A stretch of DNA of 64,000 nucleotides from Agromyces marinus. Lineage in GTDB: Bacteria; Actinomycetota; Actinomycetes; Actinomycetales; Microbacteriaceae. Each line of letters starts with the position of its first letter. The stretch's first letter is position 1. Made by a program: the position numbers and the translations under genes. The stretch spans positions 2,480,001-2,544,000 of the forward strand of contig NZ_CP087879.1 of the NCBI RefSeq assembly GCF_021442325.1, written 5' to 3'. Shown here one piece after another: positions 48,714 to 57,535 of this stretch. Under the pieces are notes generated by a model. The model was not told the origin of the DNA. It saw only the letters and a program-made list of their open reading frames with translations, and made no database searches.

Positions 48714-50828
48714 CTATTCGCCCTTGTTCTTCTGGACGATCTCCTCGGCCACGGCCTTCGGGACCTCCGCGTAGCTCTCGAACTCCATCGAGTACACGGC
48801 GCGGCCCGAGGTCTTCGACCGCAGGTCGCCGATGTAGCCGAACATCTCCGAGAGCGGGACGTGCGCACGCACGACCTTCACGCCTGCGGCCTCCTCCATG
48901 GACTGGATCTGGCCGCGGCGCGAGTTCAGGTCGCCGATGACGTCGCCCATGTACTCCTCGGGAGTACGGACCTCGACGCTCATCAGCGGCTCGAGCAGGA
49001 CGGGGTTCGCCTTCCGAGCGGCTTCCTTGAAGCCCATCGAACCGGCGATCTTGAACGCCATCTCCGAGGAGTCGACGTCGTGCGACGCACCGTCCATGAG
49101 GGTGGCCTTGACGCCCACGAGCGGGAAGCCCGCGAGGATGCCGTACTGCATGGCGTCCTGGAAGCCCGCGTCGACCGAGGGGATGTACTCGCGCGGGATG
49201 CGGCCGCCCGTGACGGCGTTCTCGAACTCGTAGATCTTGTCGCCCTCGACCTCGAGCGGTTCGAGCTTGAACTGGATCTTCGCGAACTGGCCCGACCCAC
49301 CGGTCTGCTTCTTGTGGGTGTAGTCGTGACGCTCGACCGTGCGACGGATCGTCTCGCGGTAGGCGACCTGCGGCTTGCCGACGTTCGCCTCGACCTTGAA
49401 CTCGCGCTTCATGCGGTCAACGAGGATGTCGAGGTGCAGCTCGCCCATGCCCTTGATGACCGTCTGGCCGGTCTCGACGTTCAGCTCGGTGCGGAACGTC
49501 GGGTCCTCTTCGGCGAGCTTCTGGATCGCCGTGCCGAGCTTCTCCTGGTCGGCCTTGGTCTTCGGCTCGATGGCGACCTCGATGACCGGGTCCGGGAAGG
49601 TCATCGACTCGAGGACGACCTGGTTGTCCGGGTCGCACAGCGTGTCGCCGGTCGTGGTGTCCTTCAGGCCGATCACGGCGTAGATGTTGCCCGCGGTGAC
49701 CGAGTCGACCGGGTTCTCCTTGTTGGCGTGCATCTGGAAGATCTTCCCGATGCGCTCCTTCTTGCCCTTGGTCGAGTTGATGACCTGGGCGCCGGAGTCG
49801 AGCTTGCCCGAGTACACGCGCACGTAGGTCAGGCGACCGAAGAACGGGTGCACCGCGACCTTGAACGCGAGGGCCGAGAACGGCTCGGTCGCGTCGGCGT
49901 GGCGCTCGATGACCTTCTCTTCGTCGCGCACGTCGTGACCCTGAACGGCGGGCACGTCGAGCGGCGAGGGCAGGAAGTCGATGACCGCGTCGAGCATGGG
50001 CTGGACGCCGCGGTTCTTGAACGCCGAACCGCACAGGACGGGGTAGACCTCGGAGTTCGTCGTGAGCTTGCGGATCGCGCCCTTGATCTCCTCGACCGTG
50101 AGCTCCTCGCCGCCGAAGAACTTCTCGAGCAGCTCGTCGCTGGTCTCGGCGACGGTCTCGAGGAGCTGCTGGCGGTACTGCTCCGCCTTCTCCTGCAGGT
50201 CGGCCGGGATCTCCTGGACCTCGTACTTGGCACCCATGGTCACGTCGCCCTTGGCGTCGCCGGGCCACACGAGGGCGCGCATCTCGATCAGGTCGATGAC
50301 GCCGATGAAGTCGTTCTCGGCACCGATCGGGAGCTGCAGCACGAGGGGCTTGGCACCGAGGCGGTTGATGATCGTGTCGACCGTGAAGTAGAAGTCCGCG
50401 CCGAGCTTGTCCATCTTGTTGACGAAGCAGATGCGGGGGACGTCGTACTTGTCGGCCTGGCGCCACACGGTCTCGGACTGGGGCTCGACGCCCTCCTTGC
50501 CGTCGAAGACCGCGACCGCGCCGTCGAGCACGCGCAGCGAACGCTCGACCTCGACGGTGAAGTCGACGTGGCCGGGCGTGTCGATGATGTTGATCTGGTT
50601 CTTGTTCCAGAAGCAGGTCACGGCGGCAGACGTGATCGTGATGCCGCGCTCCTTCTCCTGCTCCATCCAGTCGGTCGTCGAGGCGCCGTCGTGGGTCTCG
50701 CCGATCTTGTGGTTGACGCCCGTGTAGAACAGGATGCGCTCGGTGGTGGTGGTCTTGCCGGCATCGATGTGGGCCATGATGCCGATGTTGCGGACCTTGC
50801 TCAGGTCGGTGAGCACGTCTTGTGCCAC
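48714..50828 (-). CDS. fusA: Elongation factor G
   Basis: 704 residues. [20 protein letters not shown] (P-loop), [34 protein letters not shown]; later domains with [20 protein letters not shown] and [11 protein letters not shown]. Drives translocation. GTG start at 50828 behind GGAGGA; an in-frame extension to 50900 is not conserved. Confidence 0.98.
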   Translation of the reverse strand: MAQDVLTDLSKVRNIGIMAHIDAGKTTTTERILFYTGVNHKIGETHDGASTTDWMEQEKERGITITSAAVTCFWNKNQINIIDTPGHVDFTVEVERSLRVLDGAVAVFDGKEGVEPQSETVWRQADKYDVPRICFVNKMDKLGADFYFTVDTIINRLGAKPLVLQLPIGAENDFIGVIDLIEMRALVWPGDAKGDVTMGAKYEVQEIPADLQEKAEQYRQQLLETVAETSDELLEKFFGGEELTVEEIKGAIRKLTTNSEVYPVLCGSAFKNRGVQPMLDAVIDFLPSPLDVPAVQGHDVRDEEKVIERHADATEPFSALAFKVAVHPFFGRLTYVRVYSGKLDSGAQVINSTKGKKERIGKIFQMHANKENPVDSVTAGNIYAVIGLKDTTTGDTLCDPDNQVVLESMTFPDPVIEVAIEPKTKADQEKLGTAIQKLAEEDPTFRTELNVETGQTVIKGMGELHLDILVDRMKREFKVEANVGKPQVAYRETIRRTVERHDYTHKKQTGGSGQFAKIQFKLEPLEVEGDKIYEFENAVTGGRIPREYIPSVDAGFQDAMQYGILAGFPLVGVKATLMDGASHDVDSSEMAFKIAGSMGFKEAARKANPVLLEPLMSVEVRTPEEYMGDVIGDLNSRRGQIQSMEEAAGVKVVRAHVPLSEMFGYIGDLRSKTSGRAVYSMEFESYAEVPKAVAEEIVQKNKGE

Positions 50829-50870
50829 GAGGGTTCCTCCGGAGGATTCAGGAAGGGGAAGGTGAGTGAC

Positions 50871-50906
50871 GAGCGGATGCCGCCGCGCGAGCCGCGGCAT
50901 CCGCTC
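50871..50906 (-). terminator. Hairpin between rpsG and fusA
   Basis: Perfect 13-bp stem GAGCGGATGCCGC (50871-50883) with GCGGCATCCGCTC (50894-50906), 7 nt after the rpsG stop. Probably a partial terminator or processing hairpin within the str operon. Confidence 0.6.
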
Positions 50907-50912
50907 TGCCCG

Positions 50913-51383
50913 TTACCAGCGGTAGTGGGCGAAGGCGCGGTTCGACTCGGCCATCTTGTGGGTGTCCTCGCGGCGCTTGACCGCGGCACCCAGGCTGTTC
51001 GACGCGTCGAGGATCTCGTTGGTGAGACGCTCGGTCATGGTCTTCTCGCGGCGGGCCTTGGCGTAGCTGGTGAGCCAGCGCAGCGCCAGGGTGTTCGCAC
51101 GGTGCGGCTTGACCTCGACGGGGACCTGGTAGGTCGAGCCGCCGACGCGGCGCGACCGGACCTCGAGGGTCGGGCGGACGTTGTCGAGGGCCTTCTTCAG
51201 GACCGTCACGGCGTCCTGGCCGGACTTGTTCGCGACGTTCTCGAGCGCCTCGTAGACGATGCGCTGGGCGAGGTCCTTCTTGCCGTCGACGAGGATCTTG
51301 TTGACGAGCTGGCTGACGACCGGCGAGCCGTAGACGGGGTCTGCGACGACGGGGCGCTTCGGAGCGGGTCCCTTGCGAGGCAT
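50913..51383 (-). CDS. rpsG: 30S ribosomal protein S7
   Basis: 156 residues: [75 protein letters not shown]. Start shares one base with the rpsL stop. Confidence 0.98.
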   Translation of the reverse strand: MPRKGPAPKRPVVADPVYGSPVVSQLVNKILVDGKKDLAQRIVYEALENVANKSGQDAVTVLKKALDNVRPTLEVRSRRVGGSTYQVPVEVKPHRANTLALRWLTSYAKARREKTMTERLTNEILDASNSLGAAVKRREDTHKMAESNRAFAHYRW

Positions 51384-51757
51384 TACTTCTTCTCCATCTT
51401 CGCGCCGTAGCGGCTGCGAGCCTGCTTGCGGTTCTTCACGGCCTGCGTGTCGAGCGCACCGCGGATGATCTTGTAGCGGACACCCGGGAGGTCCTTCACA
51501 CGACCGCCGCGGACGAGCACCATCGAGTGCTCCTGCAGGTTGTGGCCCTCACCGGGGATGTAGGCGGTGACCTCGGTGCCGTTGGAGAGCTTCACGCGGG
51601 CGACCTTGCGCAGCGCCGAGTTCGGCTTCTTCGGGGTGGTGGTGTACACACGCGTGCACACGCCGCGCTGCTGGGGGTTGGCCTTCAGGGCGGGAGCCTT
51701 GGTCTTGGTGACCTTCGGCGAGCGACCCTTGCGGACCAACTGCTGAATGGTTGGCAC
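51383..51757 (-). CDS. rpsL: 30S ribosomal protein S12
   Basis: 124 residues from the GTG at 51757 behind [65 protein letters not shown]. Lys43 and Lys88 are present, the residues of streptomycin-sensitive ribosomes. First gene of the str operon. Confidence 0.98.
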   Translation of the reverse strand: MPTIQQLVRKGRSPKVTKTKAPALKANPQQRGVCTRVYTTTPKKPNSALRKVARVKLSNGTEVTAYIPGEGHNLQEHSMVLVRGGRVKDLPGVRYKIIRGALDTQAVKNRKQARSRYGAKMEKK

Positions 51758-51896
51758 TGCTTCTCCTTGTTGTGCTGCACGGTGACAGCGTTTGATGGAT
51801 TTCACATCACGACCCACCGGCACCGCCGAGCGGCGGCGCCTTCCAGTGGTGGGTATGCCGTGGGGGCGTCCCGGCCGCGGGGGCCGGTGCCCTGGA

Positions 51897-51914
51897 TGCG
51901 CGCGGAAGCGCGCA
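51897..51914 (-). promoter_or_regulatory. Hairpin in str operon leader
   Basis: TGCGCGC-GGAA-GCGCGCA, just downstream of the rpsL promoter. Further GC-rich inverted repeats follow to about 51810, so the 160-nt leader is probably structured. Confidence 0.45.
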
Positions 51915-51924
51915 CACCCGATCA

Positions 51925-51954
51925 ATGGTAATCGGGCGTCATCATCGAGGTCAA
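51925..51954 (-). promoter_or_regulatory. str operon promoter
   Basis: Minus-strand -35 TTGACC (51949-51954) and -10 TACCAT (51925-51930), 18-nt spacer. Transcription start about 51918, 160 nt before rpsL. Confidence 0.6.
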
Positions 51955-51982
51955 ATGGTGCGGAGCCGCGTGCGGCGGACTC

Positions 51983-52630
51983 TCAGCCGGTCCACCCCGG
52001 TGCGTCGAGCTCGCGGTCGAGGTCGGCGAGCAGTTCGGCGACCTGCGGCTCGACGAGCCGCTCGACGGCGTTCGCGATGCGCTGGCGGTGCCGCGCGAGT
52101 TCGGCGCACACCCGCCGGCCGAGCTGCTTGGCGAAGTCGTCGGCCAGTCGCACCTCGCCGCGAAGCGCCTCCTTCTCGTCGGGCGTGAACGGCCTGGGAG
52201 CCGGTTCGGCGGCTTCGGCCGCGGCATCCGCTTCGAGGCCCTGCAGCGTGAACAGGAACGGCTCTCCCGGCATCGGGTCCGGGTCGAGGTCGAGGCCGCG
52301 GTACTCGGGGTCCAGCCCCTCCCCCGCCCGATACGGGCGGCGGGCCTTGCGCTCCTCGGCGAGCCGGATCTCGCGGTGCAGCATGGGGAGGTTGCGTGCG
52401 GTGTAGTCGTCGACGCCGTCGTCGATGATCGTCTTCATCCGCATCGAGAAGGCGTGCTGGACGGGGTGCGGCACGTCGACGTCGAGTCCCGCAGCGGCGA
52501 GGACGGGCGAGCCGAAGCACCGCGTGCACAGCCGCACGCGACCACGGTGCGTGCCGGGCCGCCAGCGCGGCAGCCAGGCGAGCCAGCGGTCCACCTCGTG
52601 GCTCACGCGGGCCTCGACGGATCCCTCCAC
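51983..52630 (-). CDS. Conserved-looking hypothetical protein
   Basis: 215 residues, not recognised. Starts VEGSVEARVSHEVDRWLAWL, has a Cys pair in RLCTRCFGSPVLAAAG, then charged segments (DDYTARNLPMLHREIRLAEE) and a helical C-terminus (LGRRVCAELARHRQRIANAV). No membrane segment or signal peptide, so cytoplasmic. GTG at 52630 is seven bases after TAGGGT (52638-52643), predicting a leaderless mRNA separate from the secretion locus upstream. Confidence 0.75.
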   Translation of the reverse strand: MEGSVEARVSHEVDRWLAWLPRWRPGTHRGRVRLCTRCFGSPVLAAAGLDVDVPHPVQHAFSMRMKTIIDDGVDDYTARNLPMLHREIRLAEERKARRPYRAGEGLDPEYRGLDLDPDPMPGEPFLFTLQGLEADAAAEAAEPAPRPFTPDEKEALRGEVRLADDFAKQLGRRVCAELARHRQRIANAVERLVEPQVAELLADLDRELDAPGWTG

Positions 52631-52670
52631 GCGCTTCACCCTACTGCGCAGCGGCCGTTTCGGCCCGGAG

Positions 52671-53234
52671 TCACTCGACGAGACGCAGCGAGGCGACGAT
52701 CTCGGCGAGCGACGCCGCGGCATGCGCGATGAGCTCCTGCTGTGCAGGGCTCGCCATGACGCGCACCGTCGCACGATCGCCCTGCAGCAGGTAGGCGAGC
52801 CCCGCGGCGGACGTACGGCCGGGCGCCGCCGCGAACACGCAGCGCACCGAGATGCCCGAGCCGACGCCCGGGACCTCCACGGGCTCGACGTTCGGGCGGC
52901 CCACGAGATCGGCGTCGCCGAGGAGCGCACGCACCAGGGAGCCCTCGATCGGCTCCGGCTCGGAGACGCCGATGCTGACCACCAGGCCGATCGGCACGGC
53001 CTCCGGCAGGTAGAGCAGTCCGGCCGCCGCCCCGGGCAGCAGGCGCAGCCGCGCCTGCATCGCGAACTCGCGCACGGTGTCGAGACGCTCGGCCTCGGCG
53101 TCCGGGCGGCGCCGGCGCAGCCCCGCGACCACCTCGTCGGCCCACGCCCCGACCGCGGCCTCGGCCTGCGGCCCGGTCGGCAGATCGGTCGGCACGTGCA
53201 CCCAGGTCGCCGGCGCGTCGAGTTCGAGTCTCAT
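52671..53234 (-). CDS. Uncharacterised protein, member of a local three-protein family
   Basis: 187 residues, no signal or membrane segment. Begins MRLELDAPATWVHVPTDLP and ends AAASLAEIVASLRLVE. The opening W-x-x-x-P and the closing IVxSLRL pattern are shared with the 181- and 204-residue proteins upstream and resemble the ends of DcrB/PsbP-fold domains. That fold is my inference from pattern only. GGAGGC precedes the ATG. Last gene of the run that starts at the WXG100-like gene. Confidence 0.72.
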   Translation of the reverse strand: MRLELDAPATWVHVPTDLPTGPQAEAAVGAWADEVVAGLRRRRPDAEAERLDTVREFAMQARLRLLPGAAAGLLYLPEAVPIGLVVSIGVSEPEPIEGSLVRALLGDADLVGRPNVEPVEVPGVGSGISVRCVFAAAPGRTSAAGLAYLLQGDRATVRVMASPAQQELIAHAAASLAEIVASLRLVE

Positions 53235-53285
53235 GCCTCCAGCATCACACGCGCGCTGGGCCGGAACGGACGGATGGCGCAGCCG

Positions 53286-53765
53286 TCAGAGGTCGTCGTC
53301 GCGCTCCCACGGCCACCTCGGGCGTTCGACTCCGCCGCGCTGGGCCCGCACGGTCGCCGACGCGAGCACCGCGACGAGGGCTGCGGCGACCGGGATGATC
53401 GCGCCGAAGCCGACGGTCATGAACGCCAGCGCGAACAGGAACGCGGCGAGGACGGTTCCGGTCGAGGCCGCGTAGGCGATCGTGCCGGCGAGGATGCCAC
53501 CCGCCCAGGTCGCCAGGAGTGCGAGGCCCGCGAGCGACCACGTCCTGAGCCCCCGGGTGAGCCCGGTGCCCGCGAGGAGGAGGAAGGCGCCGACCGACCC
53601 GGCGACCGTCGCCGGACCGACGAGGATGCCGGCCGCAGGATCGCCGACCGGCTCGAGGTCGGCGAGCAGGCTCAGGAACCCGAACGCGGCGACCACGATC
53701 GCGACGAGGAGCGCCGTCGCGAACCCGGCGACGGCCCAGGCTGAGGACGAGTTCGAGCCCATCAT
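53286..53765 (-). CDS. Small four-helix membrane protein
   Basis: 159 residues, function unknown. Four hydrophobic segments (WAVAGFATALLVAIVVAAFG; AGILVGPATVAGSVGAFLLL; WSLAGLALLATWAGGILAGT; a last one near LFALAFMTVGFGAIIPVAA) and a charged cytosolic tail (RPRWPWERDDDL). Two adjacent ATG codons (53765, 53762). 51-nt gaps on both sides. Confidence 0.75.
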   Translation of the reverse strand: MMGSNSSSAWAVAGFATALLVAIVVAAFGFLSLLADLEPVGDPAAGILVGPATVAGSVGAFLLLAGTGLTRGLRTWSLAGLALLATWAGGILAGTIAYAASTGTVLAAFLFALAFMTVGFGAIIPVAAALVAVLASATVRAQRGGVERPRWPWERDDDL

Positions 53766-53816
53766 CCGAGCCTACGCCCGGCCGGCCGGCCGGCGGCCGC
53801 GCACAGCGGGTCCGCC

Positions 53817-54725
53817 TCAGGTCGTGGGCGCCAGCGCGGGAACCAGCCGGCCCTCGTCGGGCATCCCCGTCGAGCGCGCGGCGTTGCCGACCGGCACGTC
53901 GACCAGCAGGAGTCCGGGCCGGTGCGGTTTCGCCGCGGCACCGACGCGGCCGCGATCGCGCAGGATCTCGTAGGCGGCCCCGATCTCGGCCGCGGCCGCA
54001 GCGACCGCCTCGGGTGGGGCCGCGGCGAGCACCGACTCGATCCGGGCCACGGCGTCGGCGCGGACCCGCGCGACCTCGGCCCCGAACTCGGCCCGGATCG
54101 CCGCGACGCGATGCTCCCGGGCCGCCCGTGATGCCACGGGGGCCCGCAACCGGCGGGCGGTCGTGAGCACCGCCATCGCGAGCATCGCGAGGGCGAACGC
54201 GAGGGCGATGCCGCCCGCGACGGGCATCCCGCCGGCCGACCCGGCCTGCGCGAGGGCGGCGATCGCCGCGACGACCGCCAGCACGGTGAGGATCCACGCG
54301 ACGGTCACGTCGCGCGCCGTCACCGCATTCCGCCCGGCCGTGCGGGTCGCGAGCGCGAGCCCTCCCGTCGCGACGCCGAGCGCGACAGCGGATGCCACGA
54401 CCTCCGTCTGGACGCCGAGCTGGCCGCGGCTGAAGAACAGCGCGTACGCGGTCCCGGCGCCGAGCGTGGCCACGAGGTGCCCGAACGCGGCCCCTCCGCG
54501 TGGGCTGATCGCGGCCGCGATCGCGGGCTCGGAGGCCCGCAGTTCGGCCAGGCGCGCGTCCCGCCAGGTGCGCAGCTCCTGCGCCGACCTCGCGCCGAGC
54601 TCCTCGAGCGCGTCCCGCGCTCCGGGCAGTCCGGCGAGCGCGCGCCGATCGATCTCATCGGCGCGGAGGTTCTGCGCCACCGTGTCGGCCCGCCGCGCCC
54701 AGTCCGCCGCGCTGCCGTCCGTCAC
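53817..54725 (-). CDS. Membrane protein of the secretion-like locus
   Basis: 302 residues, function unknown. Helical N-terminus (about 1-65), then four or five membrane segments (about 75-190: LVATLGAGTAYALFFSRG, VVASAVALGVATGGLALA, VAWILTVLAVVAAIAALA, GGIALAFALAMLAMAVLT), then an amphipathic helix (EHRVAAIRAEFGAEVARVRA) and a C-terminal cytosolic end. GTG start overlaps the upstream stop by 4 nt, so it is translated together with the unknown genes of the locus. Confidence 0.77.
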   Translation of the reverse strand: MTDGSAADWARRADTVAQNLRADEIDRRALAGLPGARDALEELGARSAQELRTWRDARLAELRASEPAIAAAISPRGGAAFGHLVATLGAGTAYALFFSRGQLGVQTEVVASAVALGVATGGLALATRTAGRNAVTARDVTVAWILTVLAVVAAIAALAQAGSAGGMPVAGGIALAFALAMLAMAVLTTARRLRAPVASRAAREHRVAAIRAEFGAEVARVRADAVARIESVLAAAPPEAVAAAAAEIGAAYEILRDRGRVGAAAKPHRPGLLLVDVPVGNAARSTGMPDEGRLVPALAPTT

Positions 54726-55267
54726 GCGACGAGCCTGAGCGAACCGACGATCCGGTCCGCGTGCGCCTGCATGAGCCCCGTGACGTCGGAGTGGGCCTGT
54801 TCCGAGATGACGTAGCCTGTCAGGTCGCCGAGCGGGAGCCCGTAGACCAGGCCCGTGAGCGGCGCGCCGTCGGCGCCGTCTCGATCGCTGACGTACGCGA
54901 TCCGGTGCCCGCTCGCGACGTGGGGCGTCGCGAAGGTGGTGACGGCCGGGTCGATCCGCGGCGTGACCCCGGGCGGAAGCCAGGCGAGCGGCTCGCCGGA
55001 ATCGGCGACCCGGGTCTCGAGCAGCCCGACGTGCAGGACGCCCGTCACCGGCACGGCGTCGGGGCGGAAGAACAGCGACGTGACCCCGCCCTCACGACGA
55101 CGTCGCAGCGCCTCGCGCGCGGCGGACTCGAACGCGTCGAGATCGGCCGAGAACGGCCCGCCCGCGAATCGGAGCCGCTGCTCGGCGACCCACAGCCCGT
55201 CGGCCTCGGCATCCGGCTCGGGCATGATCGCCCAGACCGTCTCGTCGTAGCTGATCTCGAAGCGCAT
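54722..55267 (-). CDS. Uncharacterised protein, second member of the local family
   Basis: 181 residues, soluble. MRFEISYDETVWAIMPEPDA at the start, SLFFRPDAVPVTGVLHVGLL in the middle, YVISEQAHSDVTGLMQAHAD and IVGSLRLVA at the end. Comparable in layout and C-terminus to the 187- and 204-residue proteins. ATG shares one base with the upstream stop. DcrB/PsbP-like fold suspected, not shown. Confidence 0.75.
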   Translation of the reverse strand: MRFEISYDETVWAIMPEPDAEADGLWVAEQRLRFAGGPFSADLDAFESAAREALRRRREGGVTSLFFRPDAVPVTGVLHVGLLETRVADSGEPLAWLPPGVTPRIDPAVTTFATPHVASGHRIAYVSDRDGADGAPLTGLVYGLPLGDLTGYVISEQAHSDVTGLMQAHADRIVGSLRLVA

Positions 55268-55881
55268 CACTCGCCGCTCCAGCGGAAGGTCGACAGGATC
55301 GCATCCGCGAGCAGCCCGAACTCCTCGACGGTCTCGTCGTCGAGGGTCTCCCCGCCGGCCGAGAACGGCACGACCGTCGTGAACACGACCGCCTCGCGCC
55401 TGCCGGTGCCCGGGATCGCGACGAGGTGGTTGAACGACCTGGTGCGCAGCGTGCCGCCGTCGAGGCGTGTCGACGAGGCCGACTCCCACCGCATGACGAA
55501 CCGGGCGTCGTCGAGCGGCTTCGCCCCCCGGTCGCGGACCAGGGCGCTCACCTGGGCGTCCAGCGATGCCCCGCCGCGGCCGCAGACGCGGGCGGCCGTG
55601 ATCGAGAGCGGCAGCATCCGCTCGCCCGGCACGTCGCGCTGGTAGACCAGCCGCACCGGGTCGCGACGCAGGAACTCGTCTGCTGCGCGCCGGAGCAGCT
55701 GCCGGTACTGGGCGTCGAGATCCGGCCGGTGCTGCGCCCGCATGCGGGCCGACACCGAGGTCGCGAGCTCTTCGAAGGCCTCTCGGGTCGGCTCGACCGA
55801 AACCCAGCCGGGGGGAAGCAGGAGCACGAACGGCGGGACCGGCGCACGCACGGTACCGGTCAGTTCATCGCGGAGGCTCAT
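55267..55881 (-). CDS. Uncharacterised protein, third member of the local family
   Basis: 204 residues, soluble. The start FVLLLPPGWVSVEPTREAFE has the hydrophobic-strand then PPGW pattern of DcrB/PsbP/LpqN-type domains, and the end FGLLADAILSTFRW matches their last helix and strand. Middle part Arg-rich (RRAADEFLRRDPVRLVYQRD). ATG overlaps the stop of the 423-residue gene by 4 nt, so it is coupled to the candidate substrate and could be its chaperone or immunity factor (inference from position). Confidence 0.75.
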   Translation of the reverse strand: MSLRDELTGTVRAPVPPFVLLLPPGWVSVEPTREAFEELATSVSARMRAQHRPDLDAQYRQLLRRAADEFLRRDPVRLVYQRDVPGERMLPLSITAARVCGRGGASLDAQVSALVRDRGAKPLDDARFVMRWESASSTRLDGGTLRTRSFNHLVAIPGTGRREAVVFTTVVPFSAGGETLDDETVEEFGLLADAILSTFRWSGE

Positions 55882-57149
55882 CGCCACGAGTCTACGAGCC
55901 GCTCGTCGCTCGCCTCTCCGACCTCGCCCGTGACGAAGTCCGTGATCTGGACGGCCTGCGCCCACGGCGCCTTGCTGCCGAAGACGATGTCGCCGATCCC
56001 CGTCGCGGTGCCCGAGGCCCCGGCGACGGAGTCCCCGACACCCCACAGGCGGCCGAGGAACATGTCGGCGCTGTCGGTCACCCTTGCGTTCTGGGCGACG
56101 TAGCGCCAGCCCGCCTTGCCCTCCTGGACCATCTGGCTCACGACCGAGATGTTCGCGTAGGGCACGAGGTTGTCGCCGGCGTTCCACGCGGTGCGCGCAT
56201 CGGCACCGATGCGGCCGATGTGGGTGCGCAGGGCGCTCACGTCGTCGAAGCCGAGGAAGAGCCCGATCGGCTTGCCCATCCGTGCGAGTGCCGTGCCCTC
56301 CCCCGCCGCGGCGAAGACGCGCCCGAGCTTGCCGAACGGGATCACCCCGACGATCGCGAGTCCGAGGTCCATGCCGTTCTTGCGCCCCTTGGCGAAGAGC
56401 ACGATGGTCGCCGCGAGGGTGATCAGCGCCGCCGCGGTGGCGAGCACCGCGACGAGCGGACCCCCGACGATGAGGGCCGCGACCAGCAGCACGACGCCGA
56501 CCACCTCGAGCACCTCCACGATGAACTCCAGCACCGGGAGCGCGTCGTCCCAGAACCCGTCCTTCACGCCGTCGCGGTTCGCGTCCTCGAGGCCCTCGAG
56601 GGCGTCGTCGTAGGCCTCGTCCCACGTGTCGTAGTGGCCGTCGAACCGCTTCGCCGCCTCGAGCCACTCGGCCTCTGCCGCGTCCAGCTTCCGGTTCGCG
56701 TCGGCCTCGGCGTTCTGCCTGGCCGAGGTGCCGCCATCCGGGTCTTCGGGCGTGTCGCCGGCGTCGTCGACGCTCGATGCCCGGGTCTGCACGGCCTCCC
56801 ACGCCTCCACGCAGTCGCGCACGGCCTGGTTCAGCGACCACTTCACGTTCGAGACCGCCTGGCCGTAGGTGCGCAGCGCCGTGCCGCTCGGCTCGTAGCG
56901 CAGACCCGCCGTGTAGAGGTCCTCGTGGACCTCGGCCGCCTGGTCGCGCACGGCATCGAGGGACTCGCCCTGCCCGACCTGCCCGTCGGCGAGGAGCTGG
57001 AGCGTGGTCGCGGCCTTCTGCATGCGCCGGCCGAGCCGCTCGATCTGCCGGCCGCGGCGGATGATCTCGCCGGCTTCGCCCTCGAGTTCCCGGATCTCGC
57101 GGCCCTCGGGCGAGTCGGGCATGAATCGGTAGGAGTACGACGTGCTCAT
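55878..57149 (-). CDS. Candidate type VII secreted protein (helical N-domain, membrane segments)
   Basis: 423 residues. Residues 1-125 are an alpha-helical coiled region of the size of a WXG/LXG targeting domain (GEIIRRGRQIERLGRRMQKA ... VKWSLNQAV), followed by an acidic linker (about 125-150). Residues 189-200 (DANRDGVKDGFW) have the D-x-N-x-D-G-x-x-D spacing of an EF-hand-like loop. Residues 206-253 are two hydrophobic segments, then a C-terminal part (VGVIPFGKLGRVFAAAGEG) of the type seen before toxin domains. No recognised toxin motif; the C-terminus is short. 7 nt after the 99-residue gene. Confidence 0.72.
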   Translation of the reverse strand: MSTSYSYRFMPDSPEGREIRELEGEAGEIIRRGRQIERLGRRMQKAATTLQLLADGQVGQGESLDAVRDQAAEVHEDLYTAGLRYEPSGTALRTYGQAVSNVKWSLNQAVRDCVEAWEAVQTRASSVDDAGDTPEDPDGGTSARQNAEADANRKLDAAEAEWLEAAKRFDGHYDTWDEAYDDALEGLEDANRDGVKDGFWDDALPVLEFIVEVLEVVGVVLLVAALIVGGPLVAVLATAAALITLAATIVLFAKGRKNGMDLGLAIVGVIPFGKLGRVFAAAGEGTALARMGKPIGLFLGFDDVSALRTHIGRIGADARTAWNAGDNLVPYANISVVSQMVQEGKAGWRYVAQNARVTDSADMFLGRLWGVGDSVAGASGTATGIGDIVFGSKAPWAQAVQITDFVTGEVGEASDERLVDSWR

Positions 57150-57156
57150 CGCAGCC

Positions 57157-57456
57157 TCACTTCGTCTCGAGCTGGGCCGCGAGGTCGCCGTCGAGCGCGG
57201 CCCAGGCGTCCCTGACGCCCTCGACCTGCTTCTGGAGCTCGACGAGGTGGCCCTTCAGGGTCTCGCGTTTGTCGTCCCACCGGCTCTCGAACGCGTGAGC
57301 CTGCTCGCGGAGCTTCGAACGTCCCATCGGCCGGCCGATCGCCTCGACGAGGTCGTCGGTCCTGCCGCCGGCATCCTCGAACTCGACGACGATGTCCCTG
57401 AGGGCCTTGTCGAGTCGCTCCATCGAGGACAGCGGGATGCGCACTCCGTCCGCCAC
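57157..57456 (-). CDS. Small helical protein, WXG100-like partner
   Basis: 99 residues, almost entirely helical with a break at Gly/Pro in the middle (EAIGRPMGRSKL) and a single Trp in FESRWDDKRETL. Size, hairpin shape and position match WXG100-superfamily partners; the W-x-G motif itself is absent. It probably forms a heterodimer with the 96-residue protein or with the N-domain of the 423-residue protein (inference). Confidence 0.7.
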   Translation of the reverse strand: MADGVRIPLSSMERLDKALRDIVVEFEDAGGRTDDLVEAIGRPMGRSKLREQAHAFESRWDDKRETLKGHLVELQKQVEGVRDAWAALDGDLAAQLETK

Positions 57457-57498
57457 GGGGTTCTCCTGTTCGATCGCGGGATGAGCTGGGAACGCGAC

Positions 57499-57524
57499 GG
57501 CGGCCGGCGATCACGCCGGCCGCC
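57499..57524 (-). terminator. Attenuating hairpin after the WXG100-like gene
   Basis: Perfect 11-bp stem GGCGGCCGGCG - ATCA - CGCCGGCCGCC, 11 nt after the stop of the 96-residue gene and 42 nt before the next start. It could raise the ratio of the small secreted protein over the downstream genes. Confidence 0.7.
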
Positions 57525-57535
57525 CTCGCCGCGGG

